DNA of 42,523 nt. Source: Chloroflexota bacterium. GTDB lineage: Bacteria; Chloroflexota; Dehalococcoidia; JACQUA01. Below are positions 1-8,179 of the stretch, piece by piece. The notes under the pieces are model-generated. The model saw only the letters and a list, made by a program, of their open reading frames with translations. It was not told the DNA's origin and did no database searches. A program made the position numbers and the translations under genes. How positions within the stretch are numbered: the first letter of the stretch is position 1; the number at the start of each line of letters is the position of its first letter. The stretch spans positions 1 through 42,523 of the forward strand of contig JACQUA010000005.1 in assembly GCA_016210565.1 (NCBI GenBank), read 5' to 3'.

Positions 1-224
1 CTCAGTCAATACCCTGATTTTGGCACTACATCGCCTTCAGCGCGGCTAACAGCTATGGAACCGGCTTATTCCTACTTCACCCCCAATGCAAAAATATTCT
101 CGGAAAATTTCTTCAAGCCCCAAACTGCGGAAGTTCGGCTAGTGCTTGGACTCCCACTCTCCTCTTTTGCTGAGCGCGCAGACGGCCCGCCCCCCAATCT
201 CCTTGGCCCAACTCCCATTACGTA
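1..224. other. Left-edge non-coding stretch
   Basis: No gene could be supported here. A short open frame on the plus strand runs through this stretch into the antisense of the first UroD gene, but it has no ribosome-binding site and no recognisable domain. The region lies downstream of the 3' end of the minus-strand UroD gene. Confidence 0.5.
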
Positions 225-1550
225 TCAATACCGCCCGTATTTCTTGATGGCATCCAGCGCCGCCTTGACGTTGGCGGGCTTAGCATCGTCCAACCCGCCG
301 TTGCCGCAGGTGACCATAAAACCGCCGCCCTTCCCGTAGACCTGTACCAGGTTCCTGGTGTATTCCTCGACCTCCGAGGGTGAACCGACCTGCAAAAGCG
401 GCGAGGGGATGTTGCCGGCGAGGCAGCAATGACCGCCGAGTATGGCCCTGGCCCGGTCCATGTCCACGTCGGTAAACCGGATGAGGAACTTCCCTTTGGG
501 CAACTCCAGGAAGTACTCCAGGCGGTCGTCGACCCGCCCCTGGCAGTGCGTCCAGGGGATGAACCCCATTTCGATGGTGGCCAGCAGGGCCTTTTTCCAG
601 GTCGGCCAGCAGAAGGTCTCGAACTGCTTTTTCGAGAGGAAGCGGTCGGAGCTGAGGTGAAAGACCCCGCCTCGTACCCTTTTGGGGTATCCTGGCTCGG
701 CGGGGTTGGCGGGGATTGCCCTGGCCAGCCGCCAATCCAGTATCTTTTGGCAGGCGGCGCGTAGCTTCTCCGGCCGGCGGTAAATGTCGGTCATTATGCC
801 TGCTATTCCCCGCAGGTAGTCCGCAATCAGGTCATAGGGTGCGTCGGCTATGCCCCCGGCGTACTGGTGCTGGGGGAACCCGAGACTCGCCATGGTCTCG
901 TCAAAACCTCGCCAGGCCCGGTTGTATTTTTCCTGCGCCCGGCCCGCTTCGTGTAAGATCCGGGCGACCTCCAGGAACTCGGGAGCGGCAAAGACAGCGG
1001 CCGCCCGTGGGAAATCCATGGCGCGTTCACTCAGGTGGGGGAGCCTGGAAAGTGGCGCCAGAGCTCCAAAAGCCCGGGGGAGATAGTAACGTTGCATGAA
1101 ATCGGTGGGGTCGGTGATGAAGAGGTCGTATTCGTCCTCTTTCATCAGATCCATGTCTTTAATCTGATTGCCGGCATCGTGGGGGAGATTTCCCCCCGGC
1201 CACCGCTCGCGCCTGGCGTCCAGAGCCTCCAGGGCCAACCCGCAGTTGACCACGTTTGCCGGCGGCTGGTAGATATCCGGTTCAAAATCCAGCACCGTCT
1301 TGATGACCGCCTGCCTGTGGGACCCCGGTTCATAGAACGCTGCGGATGACGTCAAACCGCCGTACCTGATGGCGAAATTGTCCAGTCTCAGCGTCACCGG
1401 CACCCTGTCCGGCTCTCTCAGGTTGATGGCATCCACCACCCTCTTTTCCCGTTCCTGCCAGAGCTCTTCGGGCGTTTTGCCGGTCTTTTTCTGGATGTCC
1501 TCCCTGGCTTTCTTGATGATATCCTGTTCGGGGATGACACGGGTTTCCAT
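225..1550 (-). CDS. UroD/MtaA-family methyltransferase-like protein (paralogue 1)
   Basis: A 441-residue protein of the uroporphyrinogen decarboxylase fold, of the group that includes the corrinoid-dependent methyltransferases MtaA/CmuA. Visible hallmarks are the N-terminal REKRVVDAINLREPDRVPV segment (residues 34-52), the YDLFITDPTDFM block (141-152), SDRFLSKKQFETFCWP (301-316) and a C-terminal TCGNGGLDDAKPANVKA segment. MtaA-type enzymes bind zinc through a His-x-Cys...Cys set; here HC at 335-336, HCC at 374-376 and Cys415 are candidate ligands, but the spacing is not canonical. It is a close paralogue of the next gene and of the one at 33446, and the latter sits directly before a corrinoid protein. 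The likely role is methyl transfer between a corrinoid protein and an acceptor; the substrate is unknown. Haem synthesis is unlikely given the length, the paralogy and the context. The start Met is preceded by a weak GAGAG ribosome site. Confidence 0.8.
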   Translation of the reverse strand: METRVIPEQDIIKKAREDIQKKTGKTPEELWQEREKRVVDAINLREPDRVPVTLRLDNFAIRYGGLTSSAAFYEPGSHRQAVIKTVLDFEPDIYQPPANVVNCGLALEALDARRERWPGGNLPHDAGNQIKDMDLMKEDEYDLFITDPTDFMQRYYLPRAFGALAPLSRLPHLSERAMDFPRAAAVFAAPEFLEVARILHEAGRAQEKYNRAWRGFDETMASLGFPQHQYAGGIADAPYDLIADYLRGIAGIMTDIYRRPEKLRAACQKILDWRLARAIPANPAEPGYPKRVRGGVFHLSSDRFLSKKQFETFCWPTWKKALLATIEMGFIPWTHCQGRVDDRLEYFLELPKGKFLIRFTDVDMDRARAILGGHCCLAGNIPSPLLQVGSPSEVEEYTRNLVQVYGKGGGFMVTCGNGGLDDAKPANVKAALDAIKKYGRY

Positions 1551-1611
1551 CTTATCTTTCTCTCTTCTGGTCAGCCTGTCCGCCCCCCGGGTGCGAAAAT
1601 CCCACCGGCGG

Positions 1612-1631
1612 CACCCCGATGCATCGGGGTG
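1612..1631. repeat. Perfect palindrome CACCCCGATGCATCGGGGTG
   Basis: A 20-base perfect palindrome. Members of the same short family (core CCCGAYGCRTCGGG) occur at 3305-3320, 11973-11988 and 24359-24374, with an imperfect member at 10583-10602. All lie between genes. Without a loop or U-tract it is not a classic terminator. Confidence 0.85.
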
Positions 1632-1691
1632 GGGGCCGCTGCTTTCGTCTTTGATGGTGCTTGGCTGTCCAGGAATGATCGATTGCCTTGA

Positions 1692-1793
1692 ATGTCACCC
1701 TGAGCGAAGTCGAAGGGTCTTTCTTCCAGAGTATGTGGCCAGCGAAAGATTCTTCGACTACGCTCGCTTCGCTCGCTTCGCTCAGAATGACAT
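1692..1793. repeat. Paired inverted repeat element (TGTCACCCTGAGCGAAG family)
   Basis: The left end begins TGTCACCCTGAGCGAAG and runs to AGGGTCTTTC. The right end runs from GAAAGATTCTTCGACT to CTCAGAATGACAT. The two ends are imperfect inverted repeats of each other, about 100 bp overall. The same design recurs at 3225-3471, 23094-23168, 25685-25839, 33193-33312 and 34804-34926, so this is a dispersed REP- or MITE-like family. No transposase is encoded. Confidence 0.85.
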
Positions 1794-1875
1794 TCCCATC
1801 CTTGACGGTGCGCCATCGGCGCGTGGCAGACTACTATGGAATCATGCGGTTCCTTCCCATGGCTGCAACAGTCTA

Positions 1876-3207
1876 TCAGTACCGGCCATACTTCTTGACG
1901 GCGTTTATCGCTGCCTTGACATTGGCCGGCCGGGCGTCGTCCAGGCCGCCATTGCCAACGGTCACCATGAAGCCGCCGCCCTTGCCGTAGGCTTTGATCA
2001 GGTCCCGGGTGTACTCTTCAACCTCCCGAGGCGAGCCAACCTGCAGAAGCGGGGAGGGGACGCTGCCGGCCAGGCAGCAGTGCCCGCCCAGTATGGCCTT
2101 AGCGCGGTCCATGTTCCCCTCGGTGAACCGCAGCAGGAACTTCCCTTTGGGCAGCTCAAGGAAGTACTCGAGGCGGTCATCCACCTTTCCCTGGCAGTTC
2201 GTCCAGGGAATGAATCCCATTTCGATGGTGGCGAGCAGGGCTTTTTTCCAGGTCGGCCAGCAGAAGGTCTCGAACTGCTTCTTCGAGAGGAAGTGATCGG
2301 AGCTAAGATGGAAAACGCCGCCTTTCACCCTGCGGGGATATCCCTTCTGAGCCGGGTCAGCCGGGACCGCCCTGGCCAGCCGCCATTCGAGGATTCGCTC
2401 GCAGGCGGCGCGGAGCTTATCCGGCCGGCGGAACATGTCTACCATCACGCCTGACATGCCCCGGAGATAGTCGGCCACCATGTCGAAGGGCGCGTTTCCC
2501 AGGCCCCCGGGGTAGTAAAGCGGCGGGAATCCCAGGCGGGCCATGTCCTCTTCGAATTTGCCCCAGGCCCAGTCGAACTCTTCCTGGCGCTGCCCGATTT
2601 CCAGCAAGGCGCGCCCGACTTTCTGGAAGTCAGGGCTGGCAAAGATGGCAGCTTTACTCTGAATATCTCCGAACTTGTCACTGGCCATGGCTGCGGGCAG
2701 CATGGACATGGGGCCCAGCGTTCCAAATGCCCGCGGCAGATAGTACCGGTGCATGAAGTCGGTCGGGTCGGTCATGAACAGGTCGTATTCTTCTTCCTTC
2801 ATGCAGGCCGCGTCGCTGAGCTGATAGGAGACATCAGGCGGGAGGTTCCCGCCTGGCCATCGCTCCCGCTTCGCGTCCAGGGTCTGGAGGGCAAACCCGG
2901 AGTTGATTGTGTTGGCCGGCGCCTGGTAGAGGTCGGGTTCGAAGTCCAACACCGTCTTTATGACGGCATTTCTGTGGGCAGCCGGGTCGTAGAACGCCGC
3001 GGACAGGGGCACGCCGGCATGCTTCAAAGGGAAGGTGTCCAGTTTCAGCGTGACCGGCACCCGGTCCGGCTCCTTTAGCTGGATGGCGTCAACGACCCTC
3101 TTTTCTCTCTCCTCCCAGAGTTCCTCCGGGGATTTCCCGGCCCTCCGCTCGATTTCCTCCCTCTCTACGTTGACGACGCCTTGTTCGGTCATCATGTGTG
3201 TTTCCAT
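1876..3207 (-). CDS. UroD/MtaA-family methyltransferase-like protein (paralogue 2)
   Basis: A 443-residue UroD-fold protein that aligns end to end with the gene at 225 (EREKRVVDAI.LKEPDRVPVTL, YDLFMTDPTDFM, SKKQFETFCWPTWKKALLATIEMGF, GGHCCLAG, NGGLDDARPANVKAA). The two look like a local duplication. The first paralogue reads THCQG; this one reads TNCQG, so the candidate zinc His has become Asn, and the late Cys (TCGNGG) has become Val (TVGNGG). The two paralogues may therefore differ in metal binding or activity. The N-terminus METHMMTEQ offers three Met codons and no clear ribosome site favours one; the longest is given. Upstream DNA (3225-3471) consists of dispersed repeats. Confidence 0.8.
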   Translation of the reverse strand: METHMMTEQGVVNVEREEIERRAGKSPEELWEEREKRVVDAIQLKEPDRVPVTLKLDTFPLKHAGVPLSAAFYDPAAHRNAVIKTVLDFEPDLYQAPANTINSGFALQTLDAKRERWPGGNLPPDVSYQLSDAACMKEEEYDLFMTDPTDFMHRYYLPRAFGTLGPMSMLPAAMASDKFGDIQSKAAIFASPDFQKVGRALLEIGQRQEEFDWAWGKFEEDMARLGFPPLYYPGGLGNAPFDMVADYLRGMSGVMVDMFRRPDKLRAACERILEWRLARAVPADPAQKGYPRRVKGGVFHLSSDHFLSKKQFETFCWPTWKKALLATIEMGFIPWTNCQGKVDDRLEYFLELPKGKFLLRFTEGNMDRAKAILGGHCCLAGSVPSPLLQVGSPREVEEYTRDLIKAYGKGGGFMVTVGNGGLDDARPANVKAAINAVKKYGRY

Positions 3208-3577
3208 GATATGTGTTTACGAAAATGTCACCCTGAGCCGAAGCCCCGAGCGAAGCGAAGGGGCAGGCGAAGGGTCTTTGATTCCCCACCCGGGAGGGAT
3301 TCTTTCCCGATGCATCGGGACGACTCGCTTACGCTCGTCTTCGCTTTCAATGACGTTGTCACCCTGAGCCGAAGCCCTGAGCGAAGCGAAGGGGCAGGCG
3401 AAGGGTCTTTTGTCAGGGCTGCACGACCAACGAAAGATTCTTCGACTACGCTCGCTTCGCTCAGAATGACAGCTTCCCTGGTTCTTCGCTTCGCTTTCGA
3501 TGGCCTCGCATGTCATTCCATGTGTCTGGTGTCTGGCAGCGCCTCGCGGCCTGGTGAAGCTCAGAATGACATTGGAC
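3208..3577. other. Repeat-filled intergenic spacer
   Basis: No gene is visible between the second UroD gene and the SBP. The stretch contains two copies of the TGTCACCCTGAGC family, the palindrome at 3305-3320 and a decayed half-copy near 3481-3570 (ending CTCAGAATGACAT). Confidence 0.7.
3225..3471. repeat. Two adjacent copies of the TGTCACCCTGAGC inverted element
   Basis: Copy one starts at 3225 and ends near 3354; copy two runs about 3356-3471 with clear left and right ends. Both carry an insertion relative to the simplest copy (CCGAAGCCC...GCGAAGCGAAGGGGCAGG). A 16-bp palindrome, TCCCGATGCATCGGGA, lies at 3305-3320 inside the first. Confidence 0.8.
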
Positions 3578-4717
3578 CTATTTCATCAGGGGGCCGAATA
3601 CCTGCTGCACTTGGTCCCTGACTTCGAGTTGCATCTTCTGGAAGTCCTCCTTTTCAGAGAACACGTACTTCGTCGAGGGATCGCGGATGTCCTCGGGACG
3701 CAAGTGGTCGGTGGGCACGTCCAATCTGGCCGACTGCGAACCGAGAAAACGGCTGAGGTGCGCGCCGAATTCCTTGCCCAGCCACCAGTTGGCGAATATC
3801 TTGGCCGCGTTAGGATGAGGCGCGCGATTGATGAGCGACAGGCTGTTCAGTCCCCCGGTGAGGGTGGTCCCTTCCTGGAGGATCACCTTCGCCACCGGCG
3901 CGCCCGCACGCTGAAACTCCCCCAGCATGTCCATTCGGGTGGACAGCATTATGGCATACTTTCCCCGGGCCACCGCGTCAAAACCGAGCCGGTGGTCGTC
4001 TACTATGAGCGGGGCCTGCTCTGCCAGCTTCCGCAGGTAGTCGGGTCCCATGATGCTATTCATGATGGCGGGGACCCGGCCGTTCAAGACCGGGTTTGTG
4101 AAGACCATCTTTCCTTTCCAGAGGGGGTCCAGCAGGTCGTTGTAGGACTTGATCTGGCCGGGCTTCACCAGGTCGGTGTTTACCGACACGAAGTTCTCGG
4201 GTGCGAGAATGTTGTTGACGATGTAGGCCTTATCATCGTCGCACCAGGGTACGTCCCCCCCATACCAGGCGTTCTTGTCCAGGACCTCGGGGAGGATAAG
4301 CATGGACTTCAACGGGTCCAGGGCGCCGCCGGGCTTAAGCTCGCCCAGTTGCCTGGAGAGCGCCGCCATCTGGAAGTCCACCGTGTACAGGCCGGCCTGG
4401 CGCTCGCGGAAGAGCTTCGGGCTGACCTGCGCGGCCGGAATCGGGATCCAGTCGATGTCCAGTCCGAACTTTTCTTTGAACCTCTTACCGATCTCCACGC
4501 GGTATTCACTGCCTATTGAGGTGGAGACGGTCAGGTTACCCTCCTGCCGGGCCCCGGCCAGGGTCTGCTCCCACTCCTGTTGCCAGCCCTGCGGTTGCTG
4601 CGCTGCGGTCCCTCCCCGGGGCGGACTGGTTGGGGCCGCGGGGGCCGGCGGGGGAGTGCAGGCCAACAAGACAAGGACAGCGCATGCTATCCCGATCAAA
4701 GTTGCTTTGCGAATCAT
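3578..4717 (-). CDS. Solute-binding lipoprotein, Fe(III)/small-anion type (SBP A)
   Basis: A 379-residue extracellular solute-binding protein. A lipoprotein signal (MIRKATLIGIACAVLVLLAC) is followed by a Pro/Ala/Thr-rich linker and the family-typical WQQEWEQTLAGARQEG. Later conserved blocks are ILPEVLDKNAWYGGD, SYNDLLDPLWKGKMVF, HPNAAKIFANWWLG, SARLDVPTDHLRPEDIRDPS and a C-terminal VFGPLMK. Start choice: the frame stays open upstream to 5020, but the signal peptide and an AGGAG about 5 bases before the ATG at 4717 fix the start. It lies downstream of, and in the same direction as, the CapA gene at 5021-6172. No permease or ATPase is adjacent, so it may be an orphan binding protein. The ligand is unknown. 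Confidence 0.9.
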   Translation of the reverse strand: MIRKATLIGIACAVLVLLACTPPPAPAAPTSPPRGGTAAQQPQGWQQEWEQTLAGARQEGNLTVSTSIGSEYRVEIGKRFKEKFGLDIDWIPIPAAQVSPKLFRERQAGLYTVDFQMAALSRQLGELKPGGALDPLKSMLILPEVLDKNAWYGGDVPWCDDDKAYIVNNILAPENFVSVNTDLVKPGQIKSYNDLLDPLWKGKMVFTNPVLNGRVPAIMNSIMGPDYLRKLAEQAPLIVDDHRLGFDAVARGKYAIMLSTRMDMLGEFQRAGAPVAKVILQEGTTLTGGLNSLSLINRAPHPNAAKIFANWWLGKEFGAHLSRFLGSQSARLDVPTDHLRPEDIRDPSTKYVFSEKEDFQKMQLEVRDQVQQVFGPLMK

Positions 4718-5020
4718 TGTGCTCCTTTTCGGTAGGTTTCCAAATGTGAACTGCGTGGACGTAGACGGATATTCGTGCGGCGACTGTGTCTGGCTATGTT
4801 TCCTTTCCAGGTACAACAACGGCCCCAAACCCTCCAATGGTGCTAGAGGTGGAGTGTTATTTAGCCTGCGAATGTTACACGGTGATAAGCGCAGAAGGCA
4901 CGGATTTGCCTGCAAAGGATCGCAAATGGAAGGCCCGGAGTGACTCACGGTCCTCTGCGAGCCCCGGCGTCCTCTGCGGTGAAAGCGTCCCCCTTCTATA
5001 GGCGTTACCGGACGCGCCAT
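4718..5020. other. Spacer between minus-strand CapA and SBP
   Basis: An open frame continues from the SBP gene through this stretch, but it has no protein similarity. Around 4945-4985 there is a short repeat of the type TCCTCTGCGAGC...GTCCTCTGCGG. No confident promoter was recognised. Confidence 0.5.
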
Positions 5021-6172
5021 CTACGGTTGCGTTCGTACTACTACTTCGTCTCCCTCCACGGTAAGGGTAGTCCCGATCTGCTTGCATTGCGGCTCGATAT
5101 AGTCCAGGACTTCCTGGAACCGGGGATCGCTCCGCGACAGCAGTTCAGGTTCGGCCTTTTGATTGGTATAGGCGGGAAAGAATGACGCCTTCCGGATGCC
5201 GCCCTTGCCGGCCGCGAACCGCACCATCATGGTATACCGCCGGTCTTTGTGGCCCGGGTTCCGTTCCCACCCGGTTTCTGTCTGGAGCCTGCGGAAGGCC
5301 AGCGGGACGGTTTCGCTCCAGGCCCCGGGGGGTTTCGGGTGAGGGGACCTCTCCTCGGCGAAACTGCCGATGCAATAGAAAATGGGTCGCCCTTTATATA
5401 TCTCCACGCCCCTGATGTTATGCCCGTGAGCTCCGAGGACGACATCGGCGCCGGCCTCAATTGCCCTGTGACCAATGACTGGTTGATAGGTGGTCAGGGC
5501 GCCCATTACGAAGTCCTGCCCCCAATGTATGGAAACAATGACCACGTCGACCCGGCCGCGCAACTTGCGGATATCGTCCTCCACGGCTCGGATGTCTTCT
5601 TCTTTGGCGACGGTTATCACCTTCGGCGGCGTTCCTGGCTGGTATCCCTGCGCCTCGTAATAGGTCGACACGCGAATGGGGGCGCAGCCGGGCTTGCCTT
5701 CCCTCGCCTCGTACTCCACCGGCAATACGGAATTGTAGTCCAGGATTCCAACCTTCACGCCCTTGCGCTCCAGTATGGCCGGCGTCCTGGCCTCGACGAT
5801 GTCCTTCCCGACGCCAACCACCTGGAGTCCGGCGGCGCGGATGGCGTTGATGGAGTCCACCAGCGCATCCGGGCCCCAGTCGAAGCAGCGGTTGCCAGCG
5901 TGGAACACCACGTTGAATCCCCCGTGGACCAGCGTCTTGACGTTCCGGGGGTCAACGCGTGACTCCCAGGTGTTGTGGTCCCGGTACTGCATGCAGCCCC
6001 GGTCCGAGAAGATCCTCTCGGTGTGACAAGTGGCTATGTCAGCTTGTTTGATCTTCTGATGGACCCCGGCGAGAAGGGATTCCACAGGCTCTCCGTATTC
6101 CACCCGCCGCGGCCCCACGCTGCCCACGGCATGGATGATGATGTTGTCTCCGGAACTCGCCGGGTTGGTCAT
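5021..6172 (-). CDS. CapA-family metallophosphatase-like protein, short type (CapA-S1)
   Basis: A 383-residue protein of the PGA_cap/CapA family (calcineurin-like phosphoesterase fold), related to poly-gamma-glutamate CapA/PgsA. It has no signal peptide or membrane anchor, so it is predicted cytoplasmic. Conserved blocks include IEARTPAILERKGVKVGILDYNS-type sequence, SIHWGQDF, GAHGHNIRGVEIYKGRPIFYCIGSF and a C-terminal TLTVEGDEVVV. Compared with the family, the N-terminal Gly-Asp is Gly-Ser (AVGSVG), and the Asn-His motif is GNRCFDWG with Arg in place of His, so catalysis may be altered or lost. The start is supported by AGGAGG just upstream. It is divergent from the CapA gene at 6437 and probably co-transcribed with the downstream SBP A. 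Confidence 0.85.
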   Translation of the reverse strand: MTNPASSGDNIIIHAVGSVGPRRVEYGEPVESLLAGVHQKIKQADIATCHTERIFSDRGCMQYRDHNTWESRVDPRNVKTLVHGGFNVVFHAGNRCFDWGPDALVDSINAIRAAGLQVVGVGKDIVEARTPAILERKGVKVGILDYNSVLPVEYEAREGKPGCAPIRVSTYYEAQGYQPGTPPKVITVAKEEDIRAVEDDIRKLRGRVDVVIVSIHWGQDFVMGALTTYQPVIGHRAIEAGADVVLGAHGHNIRGVEIYKGRPIFYCIGSFAEERSPHPKPPGAWSETVPLAFRRLQTETGWERNPGHKDRRYTMMVRFAAGKGGIRKASFFPAYTNQKAEPELLSRSDPRFQEVLDYIEPQCKQIGTTLTVEGDEVVVRTQP

Positions 6173-6212
6173 TTGTCCTCCTGCGATTCGTTCTTATTTC
6201 TCTTGCGGTTAT

Positions 6213-6221
6213 ATTATATCA
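6213..6221 (-). promoter_or_regulatory. Extended -10 promoter for CapA-S1
   Basis: On the minus strand this reads TGATATAAT, an extended -10 element about 40 bases before the CapA-S1 start. No good -35 is seen at the usual distance. It faces away from the promoter at 6318-6346. Confidence 0.5.
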
Positions 6222-6317
6222 TCCCCGCGCGTCAGGAGGCGACTCCGGCAGCTTTCTGCTGACCGGGCGCAAAGCAGGGGCGGCTTATGCTGCAGTTCGA
6301 GTGTTTGACCCAGATCA

Positions 6318-6346
6318 TTGACGCCCTCTTTCGGGTGAACTATAAT
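6318..6346 (+). promoter_or_regulatory. Sigma70-type promoter for CapA-S2
   Basis: TTGACG at 6318-6323 and TATAAT at 6341-6346, separated by 17 bases, close to the housekeeping consensus. It lies about 90 bases upstream of the GTG start at 6437. Confidence 0.75.
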
Positions 6347-6436
6347 TTTGCCAGTGCATTGTCAACGATGTGCCTCTTCGGCAGTGGCTATGAACTGGAA
6401 GAAGGGGCAAGCTAGAGAGACTTTGGAGGAGCAAGA

Positions 6437-7606
6437 GTGACTGACCAGACGGGATCGAGGGACACGGTCGTAATTCACGCCGTAGGAAACGTATCGCCGA
6501 GGGTGGTGGAGTACGGGGAATCTGCTGAATCGCTTTTTGGCAGGGTCCACCAGAAGATGAAAGAAGGCGATATGTCCTTTTGTCACCTGGAGAGGCTTTT
6601 TTCCACCAGGGGTTGTCTGCAGTACCGGGACCATAATACCTGGGCCTCAAGGGTTGACCCGGAAAACGTTAAGTCGCTGGTTTTTGGGGGATTCAACGTG
6701 GTGTCTCTGGCCGGCAATCGCTGCTTCGACTATGGTCCCGAGGCGCTGCTTGATTCCATAGATGTTATCCGGCGAAATGGCATGCAGGCACTTGGCGTCG
6801 GAAAGGACATTGCTGAAGCGAGAACGCCGGTGATCCTGGAACGAAAGGGGATAAAGGTAGGATTCCTGGGGTACAGTTCGGTATTGCCTATCGAGTACGA
6901 GGCGAGGGAAGGAAAACCGGGCTGCGCACCTCTCCGGGTGTCCACCTACTACGAAGCCCAGGGTTACCAGCCGGGAACGCCCCCCAAAATAGTAACCGTT
7001 CCCAGGGAAGACGATGTGCTGGCCATGGAGGAGGATATTCGCAAGCTGCGAAAACAGGTTGATGCCGTTGTGGTTTCAATTCACTGGGGCCAGGACTACA
7101 TACCGGAAATGCTTGCTGCCTATCAACCAATAGTGGGCCACCGGGCTGTTGACGCCGGAGCAGACCTCATCCTCGGGCATCACGGCCGCATAATCAGGGC
7201 CATAGAGATATATAAAGGACGGACCATTTTCTACTGCGTGGGTACTTTTGCTCAGGGGATGTCCCATGGGTTGAAACCACCAGAGGGAGGGGTGCAGTCC
7301 GTGAGTGTTCCGAGTGCGTTTCGCCCGTGGCTGGCGGAGGTGGAACCGGGATGGGAACGAAACGCGGGACCGAGGCGCAGGAGGTATACGATAATGGCCA
7401 AATGCGCCGTCAGCAAGAAGGGGATCGAAAAGGTATCATTCCTGATTTGCTATACCAATCAGCGGGCAGAGCCTGAATTCGTATCTTCGAACGATCCAAG
7501 GTTCCAGGAAATCTTGCAATATATCGAGCCATGGTGCAAACAAGTTGGAACCACTCTCAGAGTTGAGGGGGACGAAGTAGTCGTTTCCACCTCGAGTGGA
7601 AAATAG
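6437..7606 (+). CDS. CapA-family protein, short type (CapA-S2)
   Basis: A 389-residue cytoplasmic CapA-family protein, very similar to the gene at 10787 (shared N-terminus TDQTGS...TVVIHAVGNVSPR). It has no signal peptide. Substitutions relative to active family members: Gly-Asp is Gly-Asn (AVGNVS), Asn-His is GNRCFDYG, and GHHxH is GHHGR, so the last His is Arg. The SIHWG motif is intact. The GTG start is preceded by GGAGGA at good spacing and by a strong promoter. It is followed by a truncated SBP and a long CapA, which makes the first recognisable short CapA - SBP - long CapA set. Confidence 0.85.
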   Translation: MTDQTGSRDTVVIHAVGNVSPRVVEYGESAESLFGRVHQKMKEGDMSFCHLERLFSTRGCLQYRDHNTWASRVDPENVKSLVFGGFNVVSLAGNRCFDYGPEALLDSIDVIRRNGMQALGVGKDIAEARTPVILERKGIKVGFLGYSSVLPIEYEAREGKPGCAPLRVSTYYEAQGYQPGTPPKIVTVPREDDVLAMEEDIRKLRKQVDAVVVSIHWGQDYIPEMLAAYQPIVGHRAVDAGADLILGHHGRIIRAIEIYKGRTIFYCVGTFAQGMSHGLKPPEGGVQSVSVPSAFRPWLAEVEPGWERNAGPRRRRYTIMAKCAVSKKGIEKVSFLICYTNQRAEPEFVSSNDPRFQEILQYIEPWCKQVGTTLRVEGDEVVVSTSSGK

Positions 7607-7635
7607 CATTTTGGGGGCTCGGTCGGAGCAGAAAC

Positions 7636-7983
7636 ATGTTGAGGCCAGCCAACGGCTACAATCGCGCGGGGAGAATCTTGAAAATGCGGTGCGCCTTCCT
7701 CAGCGGGGGGGCCATCGCCACATCTCTTCTCAATCGTGCGCCTCATCCCAACGCGGCCAGGGTATACGTAAACTGGTATCTCAGCAAAGACGGCAGCACC
7801 GTCCAGAGCCGCGTTGTCGGTGTGCATTCAGCCAGATCGGATGTGCCCACCGACCATCTGCGTCCTGAGGACATTCGCGATCCCTCGGTCAAGTACGTGG
7901 AGACTGAAGCCGAGTGGTATTTCACGCAAAACGCTACGAATCAAGAGGTAGCCGCGAAAATATTCGCTCCGTTGCTGAAATAG
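7636..7983 (+). pseudogene. C-terminal remnant of a solute-binding protein
   Basis: From about residue 20, this 115-residue frame matches only the last ~95 residues of the intact SBPs: SGGAIATSLLNRAPHPNAAR, VYVNWYLSKDGS, SARSDVPTDHLRPEDIRDPS and KIFAPLLK. It is closest to SBP E at 28941. The signal peptide and roughly 270 residues of the binding fold are gone, so it cannot act as a normal SBP. It occupies the SBP position between a short and a long CapA, as expected if a complete cassette suffered an internal deletion. The apparent first ~19 residues have no counterpart. Confidence 0.85.
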
Positions 7984-8179
7984 TGTTCGGAGGGATTGGG
8001 GTAGAACAGGCTTTGCGGCCCGTTCCCGGGACGTAGGGTGGGTGCCCGGAACCACCAGCCTGGGGAACGAATTCCAATGGCGTGTTCCCGGCGGGACTGG
8101 AAGGCGACCGGCTGGAAAGCCTGTCGTACTGGCGGGACGACGAAGTAGCCAAATAGAAGGAGAGAGACGAATAAAGAAC

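Larger units (their letters stand above)
1551..1875. other. Repeat-filled intergenic spacer between two UroD genes
   Basis: No gene is visible. The spacer holds a perfect 20-bp palindrome at 1612-1631 and a paired inverted element at 1692-1793, both listed separately. Its short open frames are translations of the repeats. Confidence 0.7.

Noticed and set aside
225..3207. Haem-pathway uroporphyrinogen decarboxylase (hemE)
   Set aside because: The proteins are ~90 residues too long, occur as three paralogues, are not near other haem genes and resemble the methyltransferase branch.
4718..5020. N-terminal extension of SBP A up to 5020
   Set aside because: The lipoprotein signal peptide and ribosome site at 4717 place the start internally; the extension has no homologous counterpart.
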